Source: Duganella radicis (GTDB lineage: Bacteria; Pseudomonadota; Gammaproteobacteria; Burkholderiales; Burkholderiaceae_D). Taken from it: DNA of 64,000 nt. The stretch covers positions 22,927-86,926 of the forward strand of contig NZ_WNKY01000024.1 in the NCBI RefSeq assembly GCF_009720825.1, written 5' to 3'. Both the position numbers and the translations under genes were made by a program. The notes beneath the pieces were generated by a model. That model searched no databases and had not been told where the DNA came from. It was given only the letters and a program-made list of their open reading frames with translations. Position 1 is the first letter of the stretch. Each line of letters begins with the position of its first letter. Positions 1 through 13,074 of the stretch are shown one piece after another.

Positions 1-4409
<4,409 letters not shown>

Positions 4410-4434
<25 letters not shown>

Positions 4435-5570
4435 CGCAGTTCGACCATGGTGCGCGGGCCGTTGGCCGCCGGGCCGCAACCGCATACCGCCACCACCGCA
4501 TGGCGCAGGTGATCGAGGTTCAGCATCCGCTCGATATCGACATCATTGATGGCGGCCGTCACAAAGGCCGGCATGCCCGCTTCCGTCGCCAGCAGGTAGA
4601 AGGTCTGCGACAGATGGCCGGCATCCAGCGCCAGCGCGCGGTAGGCCTTCTGGTGATTGCGGTACTTCCAGAAGCTGCGCTCCATGCGCCCCACCATCAG
4701 CACCTGCAAGGGCGCATCGGCCAGCCAGTGCTGGTCGGCCAGCACCTGTTTGGCCAGCGCCGCCGCGGCCACGCTGTCGAGCGCGCGCAACGGCCGCAGC
4801 TCATGCTCGATCGGATGATAGTGGTACAGGCCGGGCGCCACGCCATCCACACGCTGCGCCAGCACGAAGGCTTCCACCGGATGCAGGCCGCCGCCCGATG
4901 GGCTGGTCTTTTTTAGCACCGAGCTATGCGGACCGATGGTGCGCACCTCCTGTGCGCCGAAGGTCCGATGCAGCAGGCGCGCCGCCACCTCCAGCGGCAC
5001 GCCGGCCTGCACATCGAAATTGCGGCCGGTGTAACGGTGCAGCAGTTGCTCATCCAGATGGCCGCCCGGCGCCGCCGGCAGCTTGAGCGCGCCCTGCGCC
5101 GGCAGATCGAACGTCGGTGGCGGCGGTTCGCCAAACTGGTCGAGCAAGGCCTGGAAGCTGGGCGCCTCCATGCCGTTCTCGCTGGTGACTTCCCGCCAGC
5201 GGCCGAAGGTATGCGCCAGCGCCGACAACGGCCGCCAGTGGGTGGCGCGCAAAGTCTCGTCGCGTTCGCGGGTGGTGGCGTATTGCGGCGTATCGCCGAT
5301 CAGCAAACCCAGCGCCAGCAAGCGCGCCACGCAGTCCTCGCCGTGACGCTGCTCGCAGGCGGCGCGCTCGTTCCACACGGTCTGGCTGATGGCGCCCAAC
5401 GCCGCCAGCTCGCCGCCGTCGATCGTCAGCTCCTGATCCAGATGTGGCGCCAGCGCCACCCAGTGGCTGTCGGCCGCCAGGCCGCTGCCGCCGGCCAGCA
5501 CGGCCCGCCAGTCGATGGACAATTGTTCGCGTGATTCGATGTACAGCACTGCGCAGCGGCGGATCTTCAT
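4410..5570 (-). CDS. SagB-like (nitroreductase-fold) putative peptide maturation dehydrogenase
   Basis: This 386-residue protein has a nitroreductase/SagB-type FMN domain in its C-terminal half, with RYTGRNFD, SPSGGGLHPVEAF and the LDAGHLSQTFYLLATE helix. The N-terminal 170 residues are specific to a subfamily that I recall being named putative peptide maturation dehydrogenase. SagB-type enzymes oxidise azolines to azoles in ribosomal peptide natural products; the reaction of this subfamily is, to my knowledge, not established. The gene is divergent from a short leader-type peptide gene with about 150 bp between them, which supports a role in maturing that peptide. No YcaO-type cyclodehydratase or radical SAM enzyme is visible in the window, so the enzyme may act alone or with unlinked partners. 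The 3' end overlaps the convergent kinase by 25 bp. Confidence 0.85.
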
Positions 5571-5721
5571 GGCGTTCCATTTCAGGCTCAGGGAAGTGCT
5601 GAGTCTAGCCTATGCCCATGCCCGCTGGCAACGATCAGGCTTGGCAAATGCGGAGCTTTGCCGTAGCATGACTCGCGCATGGAGACATGCCATTCATTAT
5701 TCCAACCGAGGGACATACTAT

Positions 5722-5979
5722 ATGAAAAATTCCAGCGAACTCAGCGCCATCCTCGATAAACTCGCGCACGATCACGACTTCCGCGAACACCTGCTGACCG
5801 ACCCGGTCGCCGCACTGGCAGGCGTGGGCGTGACCCTGCATCCGGACGAGGTGCCTGCGCAGCGCAGCCTGCCATCGCAAGCCGCCATCGCCGCCGACAA
5901 GGAGCAACTGGTCAGCCACCTGGAAAGCACGGCTTCCATGTGGCCTTTCCTGCTGTCCGGCGCCGTCCTGCCAAGCTGA
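5722..5979 (+). CDS. NHLP/nitrile-hydratase-type leader peptide, putative RiPP precursor
   Basis: This small gene encodes 85 residues. ATG 5722 is chosen because GAGGGA at 5708-5713 lies 8 bases before it; a longer in-frame extension upstream has no such support. Residues 10-39 form the leader typical of nitrile-hydratase-like peptides: an amphipathic helix, then FREHLLTDPVAALAGVGV, a short turn and a second Pro/Glu-containing segment. The C-terminal tail (about residues 70-85) is hydrophobic, contains MWPFLLSGAVLPS and has no Cys, which is odd for a precursor but seen in peptides of the family paired with the SagB-like dehydrogenase. The divergent dehydrogenase at 4410-5570 is the natural partner. 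Cleavage site and modification cannot be read from the sequence. It could also be a non-modified nitrile-hydratase-alpha-like small protein. Confidence 0.8.
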   Translation: MKNSSELSAILDKLAHDHDFREHLLTDPVAALAGVGVTLHPDEVPAQRSLPSQAAIAADKEQLVSHLESTASMWPFLLSGAVLPS

Positions 5980-5991
5980 GTTCCCGCCCCG

Positions 5992-8148
5992 CTAGTCGAT
6001 CGTGACCGCCAGCTCGCGGTTGCGATTGGCGGCATTGCCGGCATAGTCCTGCGCCGTGATGCGCAGGATGTAATTGCCCGGCCCCAGTTCCCCCACCTTC
6101 CACGCCCCCGGCGTCAGCCTGCCGTTGATCAGCTTGTTGTTGATGGCGTAGGCAAAGCGCGTCTCCGTTGCGCCATGCACCGTGATGCCGCTGTTGGCCG
6201 CATACACCAGCTTGACCGCGTCACGGTTGCGCGGCAGACGGTCGTACTGCTGCGTGATGATGGGTTCGGTCATGCCGGGTATGGTGTCGCCATCCTGGTT
6301 CAGCAGCTGGTAGCCGAGCTTGTAGACGCCCAGGCGGCGGCGCTTCTGGTTGCCGTTGATCTGGTCGCTGGCGTCGACCACGATCTGCGCCTCCCCCAGG
6401 CTGCGCGGAATCAGCAGACGGCCGTCACGCTTTTCGGTCAGCGGCTTGCCCTTGGCGTCCAGCACGCTGATGCTGTTGATTTCGGGCGCGATGGTGTCCT
6501 CCAGATCGATGAACGGCAGCAGCAGCGGATTGAGCGGACCGCCGTTCGGCTTGTAGTCGAGGTGGACGTGCGCCATGCGGTTGATGGTGCCCAGCGTTTC
6601 CCCGGCCGCGAAGCGCGTGCCGCGCTTGACGCGCACCGCCGTCGCCGCGCCCTTTTCATTGCGGCTGACCAGGAAGCGCGGATCCAGCGGCTTGTCTTTC
6701 GCGTCGCGGCCGACGCGCATGTGCACGTACTGCATGCCGGCCAGCGCCAGCCCTTCCGACAATTCGCCATAACCCCAGCTGGCGCGCGGATCGGTGATCT
6801 TGCCGGCCGTGACCACCTGCACCGGCGTGCCGATGGCGGCCTGCACATCGAGCCCGGTGTGGAAATGATCGCGGCTCTCGCCATCGAAATTGCCGCGCAC
6901 CTCGCCCATCAGGCCGACCACTTCGTGCGGCTTGTTCTGCGGCTTGACCGGCCACTGGATAGTGGCGCTGTGCGACGGCAGGCCCGGCGGCGGCACGTCG
7001 GCTTGCGGCTCCTCGTCCGCGCTCACCACGTCGATGCGGTGCAGGCGGAAGGTGGCGCCGTCGGTCACGAACAGCGAACCATCCCTGGCCAGCGCGATGC
7101 CGCGTGGCGAGTACAGGCGCACCGCGCCGTCGGCGCCGGTGGCCGCCTCGGCCGGATGATCGATATCGCGCAAGGCCACCACCTCGCCGGCCGGCGTGAT
7201 CTGCGCCACCCGGCCGTGCCCGCTGCTGGCGAGGTAAAGGAAGCCGTCGCCGGTCAGGGCCAGGCCGACTGGCGAACGCAGCAGCGAATCGCGGTCGTCC
7301 TCCTTCGCGACGGCGATGGTGCTGACCGTGCCATCCCGGGCCAGCTTGCGGATGGCGTGATTGGCCGTGTCGGCAATGTACAGATCGCCGCTGGCGCTGA
7401 TGGCCAGGCCGGTCGGTGTGTCGAACAGGGCTTGCGCCGCCGCGCCGTCCGCCTTGCCGGCACGCTTGCCGCCGGCGATGGTGGTCACCGTGCCATCCGG
7501 CGCGATGCGGCGGATGCGGTCGTTATAAGTGTCGGCCACGTAGACGTTGCCGTCGGCATCGACCGCCACGCCGAGCGGACCGTTGAACTGGGCGCCGGCG
7601 CCCTTGCCATCCTTGTCGCCGGCCATGCCATCGCCAGCCAGCGTCGACACCGTGCCATCGGGCGTCACCTTGCGGATGGCGTTGTTGCCGGTATCGGCCA
7701 CGTACAGATTGCCGGCGCCGTCAATCGCCAGGCCAGACGGGGTATTGAATGCGGCCGCGCCGCCCTTGCCTTCGGCATAGCCCTCGGCGCCGCCAGCCAG
7801 CAGCGTGCTGACGCCGGCCAGGTCGATCTTGCGAATGCTGTTGTTGTCGCCGCCGTCGGCGACGTAGAGATTGCCTTCCTGGTCCAGCACCACGCCAAAA
7901 GGATCGGCAAAGCGCGTGCGGCGGCCGTTGCCATTGCTGGCGCCGGGCAGGCCATCGCCGGCCACGGTGGTCACGCGCGCGTGCCAGCCGGTCGGCGTGC
8001 CGGCCGCCCTGGGCCGCGCCACCGGGCTGGCTGCTTCATGTTGGGACGGTTTGTGCAGCACCAGATAGGCGACGCCGCCGCCGACCGCCGCGCCACCCAG
8101 CGCCAGCGCCAGCGCCAGCAATGCGAGTTTGAATTGAGCAGGAGACAC
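5992..8148 (-). CDS. NHL-repeat beta-propeller protein with C-terminal M23 (LytM-type) peptidase domain
   Basis: The protein has 718 residues and appears to begin with GTG (CAC on the plus strand at 8146-8148). An N-terminal membrane anchor or signal (residues 8-32) is followed by about six NHL repeats (units such as GNLYVADTGNNAIRKV, residues 55-385). Next comes an M23-like domain with HTGLDV (near residue 428) and HVHLDY (near residue 530), which supply the H-x(3)-D and H-x-H zinc motifs. The last roughly 150 residues look like a beta-rich domain. M23 enzymes cut peptidoglycan cross-bridges; the propeller could bind a ligand or partner. The gene is convergent with the RiPP precursor, 12 bp apart, so a functional link is only positional. 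Whether the peptidase is active is uncertain, but both zinc motifs are present. Confidence 0.85.
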   Translation of the reverse strand: MSPAQFKLALLALALALGGAAVGGGVAYLVLHKPSQHEAASPVARPRAAGTPTGWHARVTTVAGDGLPGASNGNGRRTRFADPFGVVLDQEGNLYVADGGDNNSIRKIDLAGVSTLLAGGAEGYAEGKGGAAAFNTPSGLAIDGAGNLYVADTGNNAIRKVTPDGTVSTLAGDGMAGDKDGKGAGAQFNGPLGVAVDADGNVYVADTYNDRIRRIAPDGTVTTIAGGKRAGKADGAAAQALFDTPTGLAISASGDLYIADTANHAIRKLARDGTVSTIAVAKEDDRDSLLRSPVGLALTGDGFLYLASSGHGRVAQITPAGEVVALRDIDHPAEAATGADGAVRLYSPRGIALARDGSLFVTDGATFRLHRIDVVSADEEPQADVPPPGLPSHSATIQWPVKPQNKPHEVVGLMGEVRGNFDGESRDHFHTGLDVQAAIGTPVQVVTAGKITDPRASWGYGELSEGLALAGMQYVHMRVGRDAKDKPLDPRFLVSRNEKGAATAVRVKRGTRFAAGETLGTINRMAHVHLDYKPNGGPLNPLLLPFIDLEDTIAPEINSISVLDAKGKPLTEKRDGRLLIPRSLGEAQIVVDASDQINGNQKRRRLGVYKLGYQLLNQDGDTIPGMTEPIITQQYDRLPRNRDAVKLVYAANSGITVHGATETRFAYAINNKLINGRLTPGAWKVGELGPGNYILRITAQDYAGNAANRNRELAVTID

Positions 8149-8207
8149 TTATCTGAACCTAAACGTTGATATATAGAAAGCTTACCCGATCTCGGGCCCG
8201 TTCAGGC

Positions 8208-8236
8208 AAAAAAAAGGCCCGCTCTGGGAGCGGGCC
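8208..8236 (-). terminator. Rho-independent terminator for prc
   Basis: A perfect 9-bp stem (8216-8224 with 8228-8236) and a 3-base loop are followed, on the minus strand, by eight T residues (complement of A at 8208-8215). It lies about 125 bp past the prc stop and before the next minus-strand gene. Confidence 0.85.
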
Positions 8237-8320
8237 GAAGTCTATTTCCTTGGAGGAGATAGAGGAGACAAACGAAGTATGCTGCGTCACAGCATATAAA
8301 TCCAATTTATCTTTCCAATG

Positions 8321-8347
8321 CCAGACATTCACACGAGGAATGTCTGG
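8321..8347. repeat. 10-bp perfect inverted repeat just after prc
   Basis: CCAGACATTC (8321-8330) and its complement (8338-8347) flank a 7-base loop, 14 bp beyond the prc stop. No T run follows on either strand, so this is a hairpin that may protect the mRNA end or bind a protein rather than an intrinsic terminator by itself. Confidence 0.6.
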
Positions 8348-8361
8348 CGAATTTTGCCTGG

Positions 8362-10617
8362 TTATTTGCTGTCGGCGGCGTAGGGCAGCACGCGGGAGGC
8401 CATGCGGGTGTCGGTTTTCAGCACGCTGACCTCGTCCGACAGGATGTGCACCGCTTCGTTCAGCAGCACATCCTTGGCGGCCTTGGCGGCCTTTTCCGCT
8501 TCCAGCTCGGCCGCCAGCGAACGCTCGGCGCCCTGCAGGCCGTCGTCGCTGCGCAGCGCGCCTTTCACCCCCGCCACTTTCGGCGACGGCGCCGGCTTGC
8601 CGTTGGCCGGCTTAGCCGAGATCGCCTTGTTGAGGGCGTCTCTCGGGTCCGGCACCAGGATGGGATCGTCCGCGCCCGGCGTGTTCGACAGCAGGCGCGC
8701 CTCGCGCAGCTTGGCGCGCGCCTCCTGCTGGTCGCGCTCCTTGCGGCGCGCGGCTTCGTTCAGCGAGATCGAGTTTTCCTTGCGCTGCTTCTTCACCAGC
8801 GCGATGTCCTCGGCCAGGTACTGGAAGTCCTTGTCCTTGGCCACGCGGGCATCGTGCTTCTTATCCAGCAGCGGCACGATTTCCTTCATGTCGCCGGTCG
8901 GGATGTAGATGGCCGGCTTGATCTGGGTCCACGGCAAGGCGTTCTCGTAGCTCGATTCGCCAAAGGTGTCGGAATCGCCCATGGTCGGCAGCTTGATGTC
9001 CGGCGTCACGCCGCGCAGCTGGGTGGTGCCGCCATTGATGCGGAAGAATTGCGCGATGGTGAACTTCAGCTCGCCATAGTGCACCTTGTCGTTCTGGGCA
9101 AAGCGGTCCAGTCCGAACAGGGTTTGCACCGTGCCCTTGCCGAAGCTCGGCTCGCCGATGATGAGACCACGGCCGTAATCCTGGATCGCGGCGGCAAAGA
9201 TTTCCGAGGCCGAGGCCGAACCACGGTTGATCAGCACGCCCATCGGACCGTCCCAGGCCATGCCCGGATTGGTGTCGCTCTCGACCTCGACCTTGTTGTC
9301 GCCGTTGCGCTGCATGACCACCGGGCCCTTGTCGATGAACAGGCCGGTCAGTTCCACCGCCTCGGTCAGCGAGCCGCCGCCGTTGTTGCGCAGGTCGATC
9401 AGCACGTTGTCGACCTTGTCCTTTTTCAGCTCGGCCAGCAGGCGCGCGACGTCGCGCGTGGCCGACTTGAAGTCCTTGTCGCCCTTGCGGCGCGCTTCGA
9501 AGTCCATGTAGAAGGTCGGCAGCGAAATCACGCCCACCCGGCGCTTGGCGGCGCCATCCTTGACTTCATAGATGGTTTTCTTGGCCGACTGCTCTTCCAT
9601 GCTGATCTTTTGGCGCACCAGAGAGACGAACTGGTGCTTGGCATCGGCGCCGCCATCGGCCGGGATGATTTCCAGCTTGACGGTCGAGTCTTTCGGACCG
9701 CGGATCAGCGCCACCACGTCGTCCAGGCGCCAGCCCAGCACTTCGGTCATCGGCGTTTTCTCATCCTTGGCCACGCCGACGATCTTGTCGCCGACCTTGA
9801 TCTTGCCGGACAGGCCGGCCGGGCTGCCGGTCACCACCTCGCGCACCACGGTGTAGTCGTCGCGCGATTGCAGCACGCAACCGATGCCCTCCAGCGACAG
9901 GCGCATGGCGATGTCGAAGTTTTCCGCCGCGCGCGGGCCGAGGTAGTTGGTATGCGGCTCGATCGACATGGCGTAGGCGTTCATGAAGATCTGGAACACA
10001 TCCTCATTGGTCAGCTTGCGTGACGGGCTGAGGTAGCCCTCGTAACGCTTGTCCAGCGTCTCGCGGATGGCCTTGTCGTCCTTGCCGGCCAGCTTCAGGC
10101 GCAGCCACTCGTTCTTGACACGCTTGCGCCACAGGTCCTTGACCTCGGCGTCGCTCTTGGCCCACTCGGCCTTTTCGCGGTCGTACTGATAGCTTTCGTC
10201 GGAGGTGAATTCAAACTTGCCCTGCTTGACCAGTTCGCGCGCGTAGGCGATGCGCTCGTTGAAGCGCTGCTGGTACAGGTTGAAGATGGCAAACGGCACG
10301 CTCAGGTTTTCGCCATTGATGGCGTCGTCCAGGCGGGTGCGCACGATGGCGTATTGATCGATGTCGCCTTGGGTGAAGAACATTTTCTCCGCGTCCAGCG
10401 ACTTGAAGTAGCGGTCGAAAATTTTCTCAGACATGGCGTCGTCCAGCGGCGCCGGTTTGTAGTGCAGCTTGCTCAGCACCCGCGAGGCCCACAGGGCCGC
10501 CTGGGTTTGGCCCGGCTGGGGCTTGAGCGCGGTGTCGGCCGTTTTTTCCGGCACGGCGGCGCCGGCCTGCACTGACAGGGCCGCCAGAACGGCCACCAAC
10601 AGCATTTGCTTCTTCAT
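8362..10617 (-). CDS. prc: Carboxy-terminal processing (tail-specific) protease Prc
   Basis: The protein has 751 residues with a signal peptide (MLLVAVLAALSVQAGA). An N-terminal helical domain (about 40-230) is followed by a PDZ domain (about 240-340), the S41 peptidase domain and a C-terminal DUF3340-type region. The catalytic Ser lies in GSASASE and the general-base Lys in FGKGTVQTL. This is the long periplasmic form seen in gamma- and betaproteobacteria, not the short CtpA form. Prc degrades periplasmic proteins from nonpolar C-termini, including peptidoglycan hydrolases such as MepS in Escherichia coli, and tunes cell wall turnover. The gene appears monocistronic, with its own terminator downstream. 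Confidence 0.95.
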   Translation of the reverse strand: MKKQMLLVAVLAALSVQAGAAVPEKTADTALKPQPGQTQAALWASRVLSKLHYKPAPLDDAMSEKIFDRYFKSLDAEKMFFTQGDIDQYAIVRTRLDDAINGENLSVPFAIFNLYQQRFNERIAYARELVKQGKFEFTSDESYQYDREKAEWAKSDAEVKDLWRKRVKNEWLRLKLAGKDDKAIRETLDKRYEGYLSPSRKLTNEDVFQIFMNAYAMSIEPHTNYLGPRAAENFDIAMRLSLEGIGCVLQSRDDYTVVREVVTGSPAGLSGKIKVGDKIVGVAKDEKTPMTEVLGWRLDDVVALIRGPKDSTVKLEIIPADGGADAKHQFVSLVRQKISMEEQSAKKTIYEVKDGAAKRRVGVISLPTFYMDFEARRKGDKDFKSATRDVARLLAELKKDKVDNVLIDLRNNGGGSLTEAVELTGLFIDKGPVVMQRNGDNKVEVESDTNPGMAWDGPMGVLINRGSASASEIFAAAIQDYGRGLIIGEPSFGKGTVQTLFGLDRFAQNDKVHYGELKFTIAQFFRINGGTTQLRGVTPDIKLPTMGDSDTFGESSYENALPWTQIKPAIYIPTGDMKEIVPLLDKKHDARVAKDKDFQYLAEDIALVKKQRKENSISLNEAARRKERDQQEARAKLREARLLSNTPGADDPILVPDPRDALNKAISAKPANGKPAPSPKVAGVKGALRSDDGLQGAERSLAAELEAEKAAKAAKDVLLNEAVHILSDEVSVLKTDTRMASRVLPYAADSK

Positions 10618-11011
10618 CGGCTTACTCCGAAAGATAATGGGTTTGTTGCATGGATGCGTGCCGCTTCATTCTACAGGATAGCAGTCAGCGTACGGGGCTG
10701 GTATGCCGGAGTTTCACTGGCTAAGCTTAAGGATAGCTGAAATGAAACATGCCTTCACCCGCTTTTACCAGACAGAAATACTTCCTCTTTGTTTACAAGT
10801 CATTGTTTTATAAATAGAAATCTTTCGAGCAGTTCTTCAGTTTAGTTGCTTTGCAGCAAAAATCTGGTATCATTCTGGTCTCAGCTTCATTTGACGGCCT
10901 GCGCAACCCACCAGCGGCAGTGCCCACTTGCCTTTGCAGTGCTCCACCGTCTCCGGAGCACGCTCGATTAAGAGCGACCTCAACCGCAGTACCTTTTCTC
11001 TAAGAAGATCA
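10618..11011. other. Intergenic region between divergent prc and chemoreceptor genes
   Basis: This 394-bp stretch is noticeably more AT-rich between 10740 and 10870 than its surroundings. It holds the chemoreceptor promoter (10846-10873) and, in the probable 5' leader of that mRNA, an inverted repeat GTGCTCC/GGAGCAC (10939-10945 with 10955-10961) followed by a small GCTC/GAGC hairpin (10962-10975). I see no convincing reading frame or known riboswitch in it. Confidence 0.6.
10846..10873 (+). promoter_or_regulatory. Sigma-70-like promoter of the chemoreceptor gene
   Basis: TTGCTT (10846-10851) and TATCAT (10868-10873) are 16 bases apart in an AT-rich stretch, giving a leader of about 130 bases before ATG 11012. 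Confidence 0.5.
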
Positions 11012-13021
11012 ATGAAAACAATATTCAATCCCCGTGACTGGGGTGTCGGTAGCAAAATTACCGTTTTTACTTTCGGCCTGATCAGTGTGATCCTGGCCAT
11101 CCTGCTCACCCTGATTAACCTGAGCACCTCGTCGATGTTGAAAGAGCGCGCCAAGGCCAACGTGGCCAACACGCTCAACGGCATCAGCAATACCGTGGAG
11201 GTGTTCAACACCGCCATGATGAACGAGGCCTCCAGCTTCGCCCGCCTGTTTGCCTCGCAGTTCAGCGGCGGCCAGTTCACCCTGGACCCGGCCGCCACGG
11301 TCGACATCGGCGGCAAGCCGACGCCATCGCTCAAGTTTGCCGGCAAGACGCTGAACATGGACTTCGGCATCCCGGATAAATTCACCACCGAGACCGGCGT
11401 CATCGTCACCATCTTTGCCGCCAGCGGCGACGAGTTCGTGCGCGTGACCACCTCCCTGAAAAAGGAAAACGGCGAGCGCGCCGTGGGCACCCAGCTGGAC
11501 CACGCCCACCCGAGCTATCCGCTGCTGCGCGCCGGCAGCAACTACATCGGCCTGGCCACCCTGTTCGGCAAGCAGTTCATCACGCAATACGATCCGATCA
11601 AGGATGACAGCGGCAAGGTGATCGGCGTGCTGTTCATCGGCCTCGACATCTCCAGAAACATGGCGATGCTGAAGGAGAAAATCAAGGCCATCAAGATCGG
11701 CGAGACCGGCTATGTCTATGTGCTGAACGCGGCGGCCGGCAAGACCCAGGGCAATGCGCTGGTCCATCCTTCCCAGGAAGGCAACAGTCTGCTCGACAGC
11801 AAGAGCAGCGACGGCGTGCCCTTCGTCAAGGAGATGCTGGAGGCCAAATCGGGCAGCATGACCTATGACTGGGCCGACAAGGCCGGCGAGACGCCGCGCG
11901 AGAAGATGGTCGACTTCCACACCTTCAAGCCGTGGAACTGGCTGATCGCGGGCGGCACCTACACCGAGGAGATCACCCAGGAGGCCGGCCAGCTGCGCAA
12001 CCGCTACGCCTTGCTGGGCCTGATCGCGCTGGTGCTGTTTGCCGGCGTGCTGTTCCTGCTGGTGCGCTCGGTGGTGTCGCGTCCGCTGGCACGCGCCACC
12101 GAGGCGGCCGACCGCATCGCCAAGGGCGACCTGGACGTGCACCTGCAAATCGATAACAAGGATGAGATCGGCCTGGTGCTGCGCTCGCTGAACAACATCA
12201 GCGACAACCTGTCCGGCGTAGTCGGCCAGGTGCGCGCGGGCGCCGAGCAGATCACCACCGCCTCCAGCGAAATCGCCCAGGGCAATCTGGACCTGTCGGG
12301 CCGCACCGAGGAACAGGCCTCCAGCCTGGAGGAAACCGCCGCCTCGATGGAGGAGCTGAGCACCGCCGTGACGCAGAACGCCGAGAACGCCTCGCAAGCC
12401 AACCAGATGGCGCTGGCGGCATCCGGCATCGCCGCCAAGGGTGGCGAGGTGGTGGCGCAGGTGGTCGATACCATGGGTTCGATCACCGCGTCCTCGCGCA
12501 AGATTGCCGACATTATTTCCGTGATTGACGGCATCGCGTTCCAGACCAACATCCTGGCGCTGAATGCGGCGGTGGAAGCGGCGCGCGCTGGCGAACAGGG
12601 CCGCGGCTTTGCGGTGGTGGCGTCGGAAGTGCGCAGCCTGGCGCAGCGTTCGGCCACGGCGGCCAAGGAGATCAAGGAACTGATCGACGATTCCGTCAGC
12701 AAGGTGGAAGTGGGCAGCAAGCAGGTGGAACAGGCCGGCACCACCATGCAGGAAGTGGTGGAAAGCGTGCGCCGCGTGACCGACATCATGGCCGAGATCA
12801 GCCACGCCAGCGAAGAGCAGCGCGCTGGCATCGGCCAGGTGCACGAAGCCATCACGCAGATGGACCAGGTGACGCAGCAGAACGCCGCGCTGGTGGAACA
12901 AGCCGCCGCTGCCGCGCAAGCGCTGCAAGACCAGGCGCATGAACTGGAAGACGTGGTGCGCATCTTCAAGCTGGGCAGCCAGCCGGCGCTGCGCCATGAA
13001 CGCCGTCTGGCGCTGAAGTAA
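11012..13021 (+). CDS. Methyl-accepting chemotaxis protein with Cache sensor
   Basis: The protein is 669 residues from ATG 11012; the longer in-frame start at 10928 would place a charged, non-membrane segment before the first helix and is less likely. The order is TM helix (about 15-37), periplasmic Cache_3/Cache_2 type sensor (about 40-330), second TM helix (about 335-357), HAMP (about 357-410) and the cytoplasmic signalling coiled coil. The hairpin tip is conserved (DGIAFQTNILALNAAVEAAR). It senses small ligands and signals through CheW/CheA to the flagellar motor. No C-terminal CheR-tethering pentapeptide is seen (the end is RRLALK). A strong terminator follows directly. The ligand cannot be deduced. 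Confidence 0.95.
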   Translation: MKTIFNPRDWGVGSKITVFTFGLISVILAILLTLINLSTSSMLKERAKANVANTLNGISNTVEVFNTAMMNEASSFARLFASQFSGGQFTLDPAATVDIGGKPTPSLKFAGKTLNMDFGIPDKFTTETGVIVTIFAASGDEFVRVTTSLKKENGERAVGTQLDHAHPSYPLLRAGSNYIGLATLFGKQFITQYDPIKDDSGKVIGVLFIGLDISRNMAMLKEKIKAIKIGETGYVYVLNAAAGKTQGNALVHPSQEGNSLLDSKSSDGVPFVKEMLEAKSGSMTYDWADKAGETPREKMVDFHTFKPWNWLIAGGTYTEEITQEAGQLRNRYALLGLIALVLFAGVLFLLVRSVVSRPLARATEAADRIAKGDLDVHLQIDNKDEIGLVLRSLNNISDNLSGVVGQVRAGAEQITTASSEIAQGNLDLSGRTEEQASSLEETAASMEELSTAVTQNAENASQANQMALAASGIAAKGGEVVAQVVDTMGSITASSRKIADIISVIDGIAFQTNILALNAAVEAARAGEQGRGFAVVASEVRSLAQRSATAAKEIKELIDDSVSKVEVGSKQVEQAGTTMQEVVESVRRVTDIMAEISHASEEQRAGIGQVHEAITQMDQVTQQNAALVEQAAAAAQALQDQAHELEDVVRIFKLGSQPALRHERRLALK

Positions 13022-13042
13022 TCTCGGCTGAAGCCAGCCATG

Positions 13043-13074
13043 GCCGCCCGGTGAAAACCGTGGCGGCTTTTTTT
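13043..13074 (+). terminator. Rho-independent terminator of the chemoreceptor gene
   Basis: GCCGCC+CGGT (13043-13052), loop GAAA, then ACCG-T-GGCGGC (13057-13067) and seven T residues (13068-13074). Confidence 0.9.

Noticed and set aside
6175..8169. Plus-strand open frame antisense to the NHL/M23 gene
   Set aside because: Its composition (Val/Ala/His/Arg repeats) mirrors the NHL repeats on the other strand; no family pattern.
10880..11011. Riboswitch (for example cyclic-di-GMP type) in the chemoreceptor leader
   Set aside because: Hairpins are present but the conserved cyclic-di-GMP-I core is not; kept only as inverted repeats.
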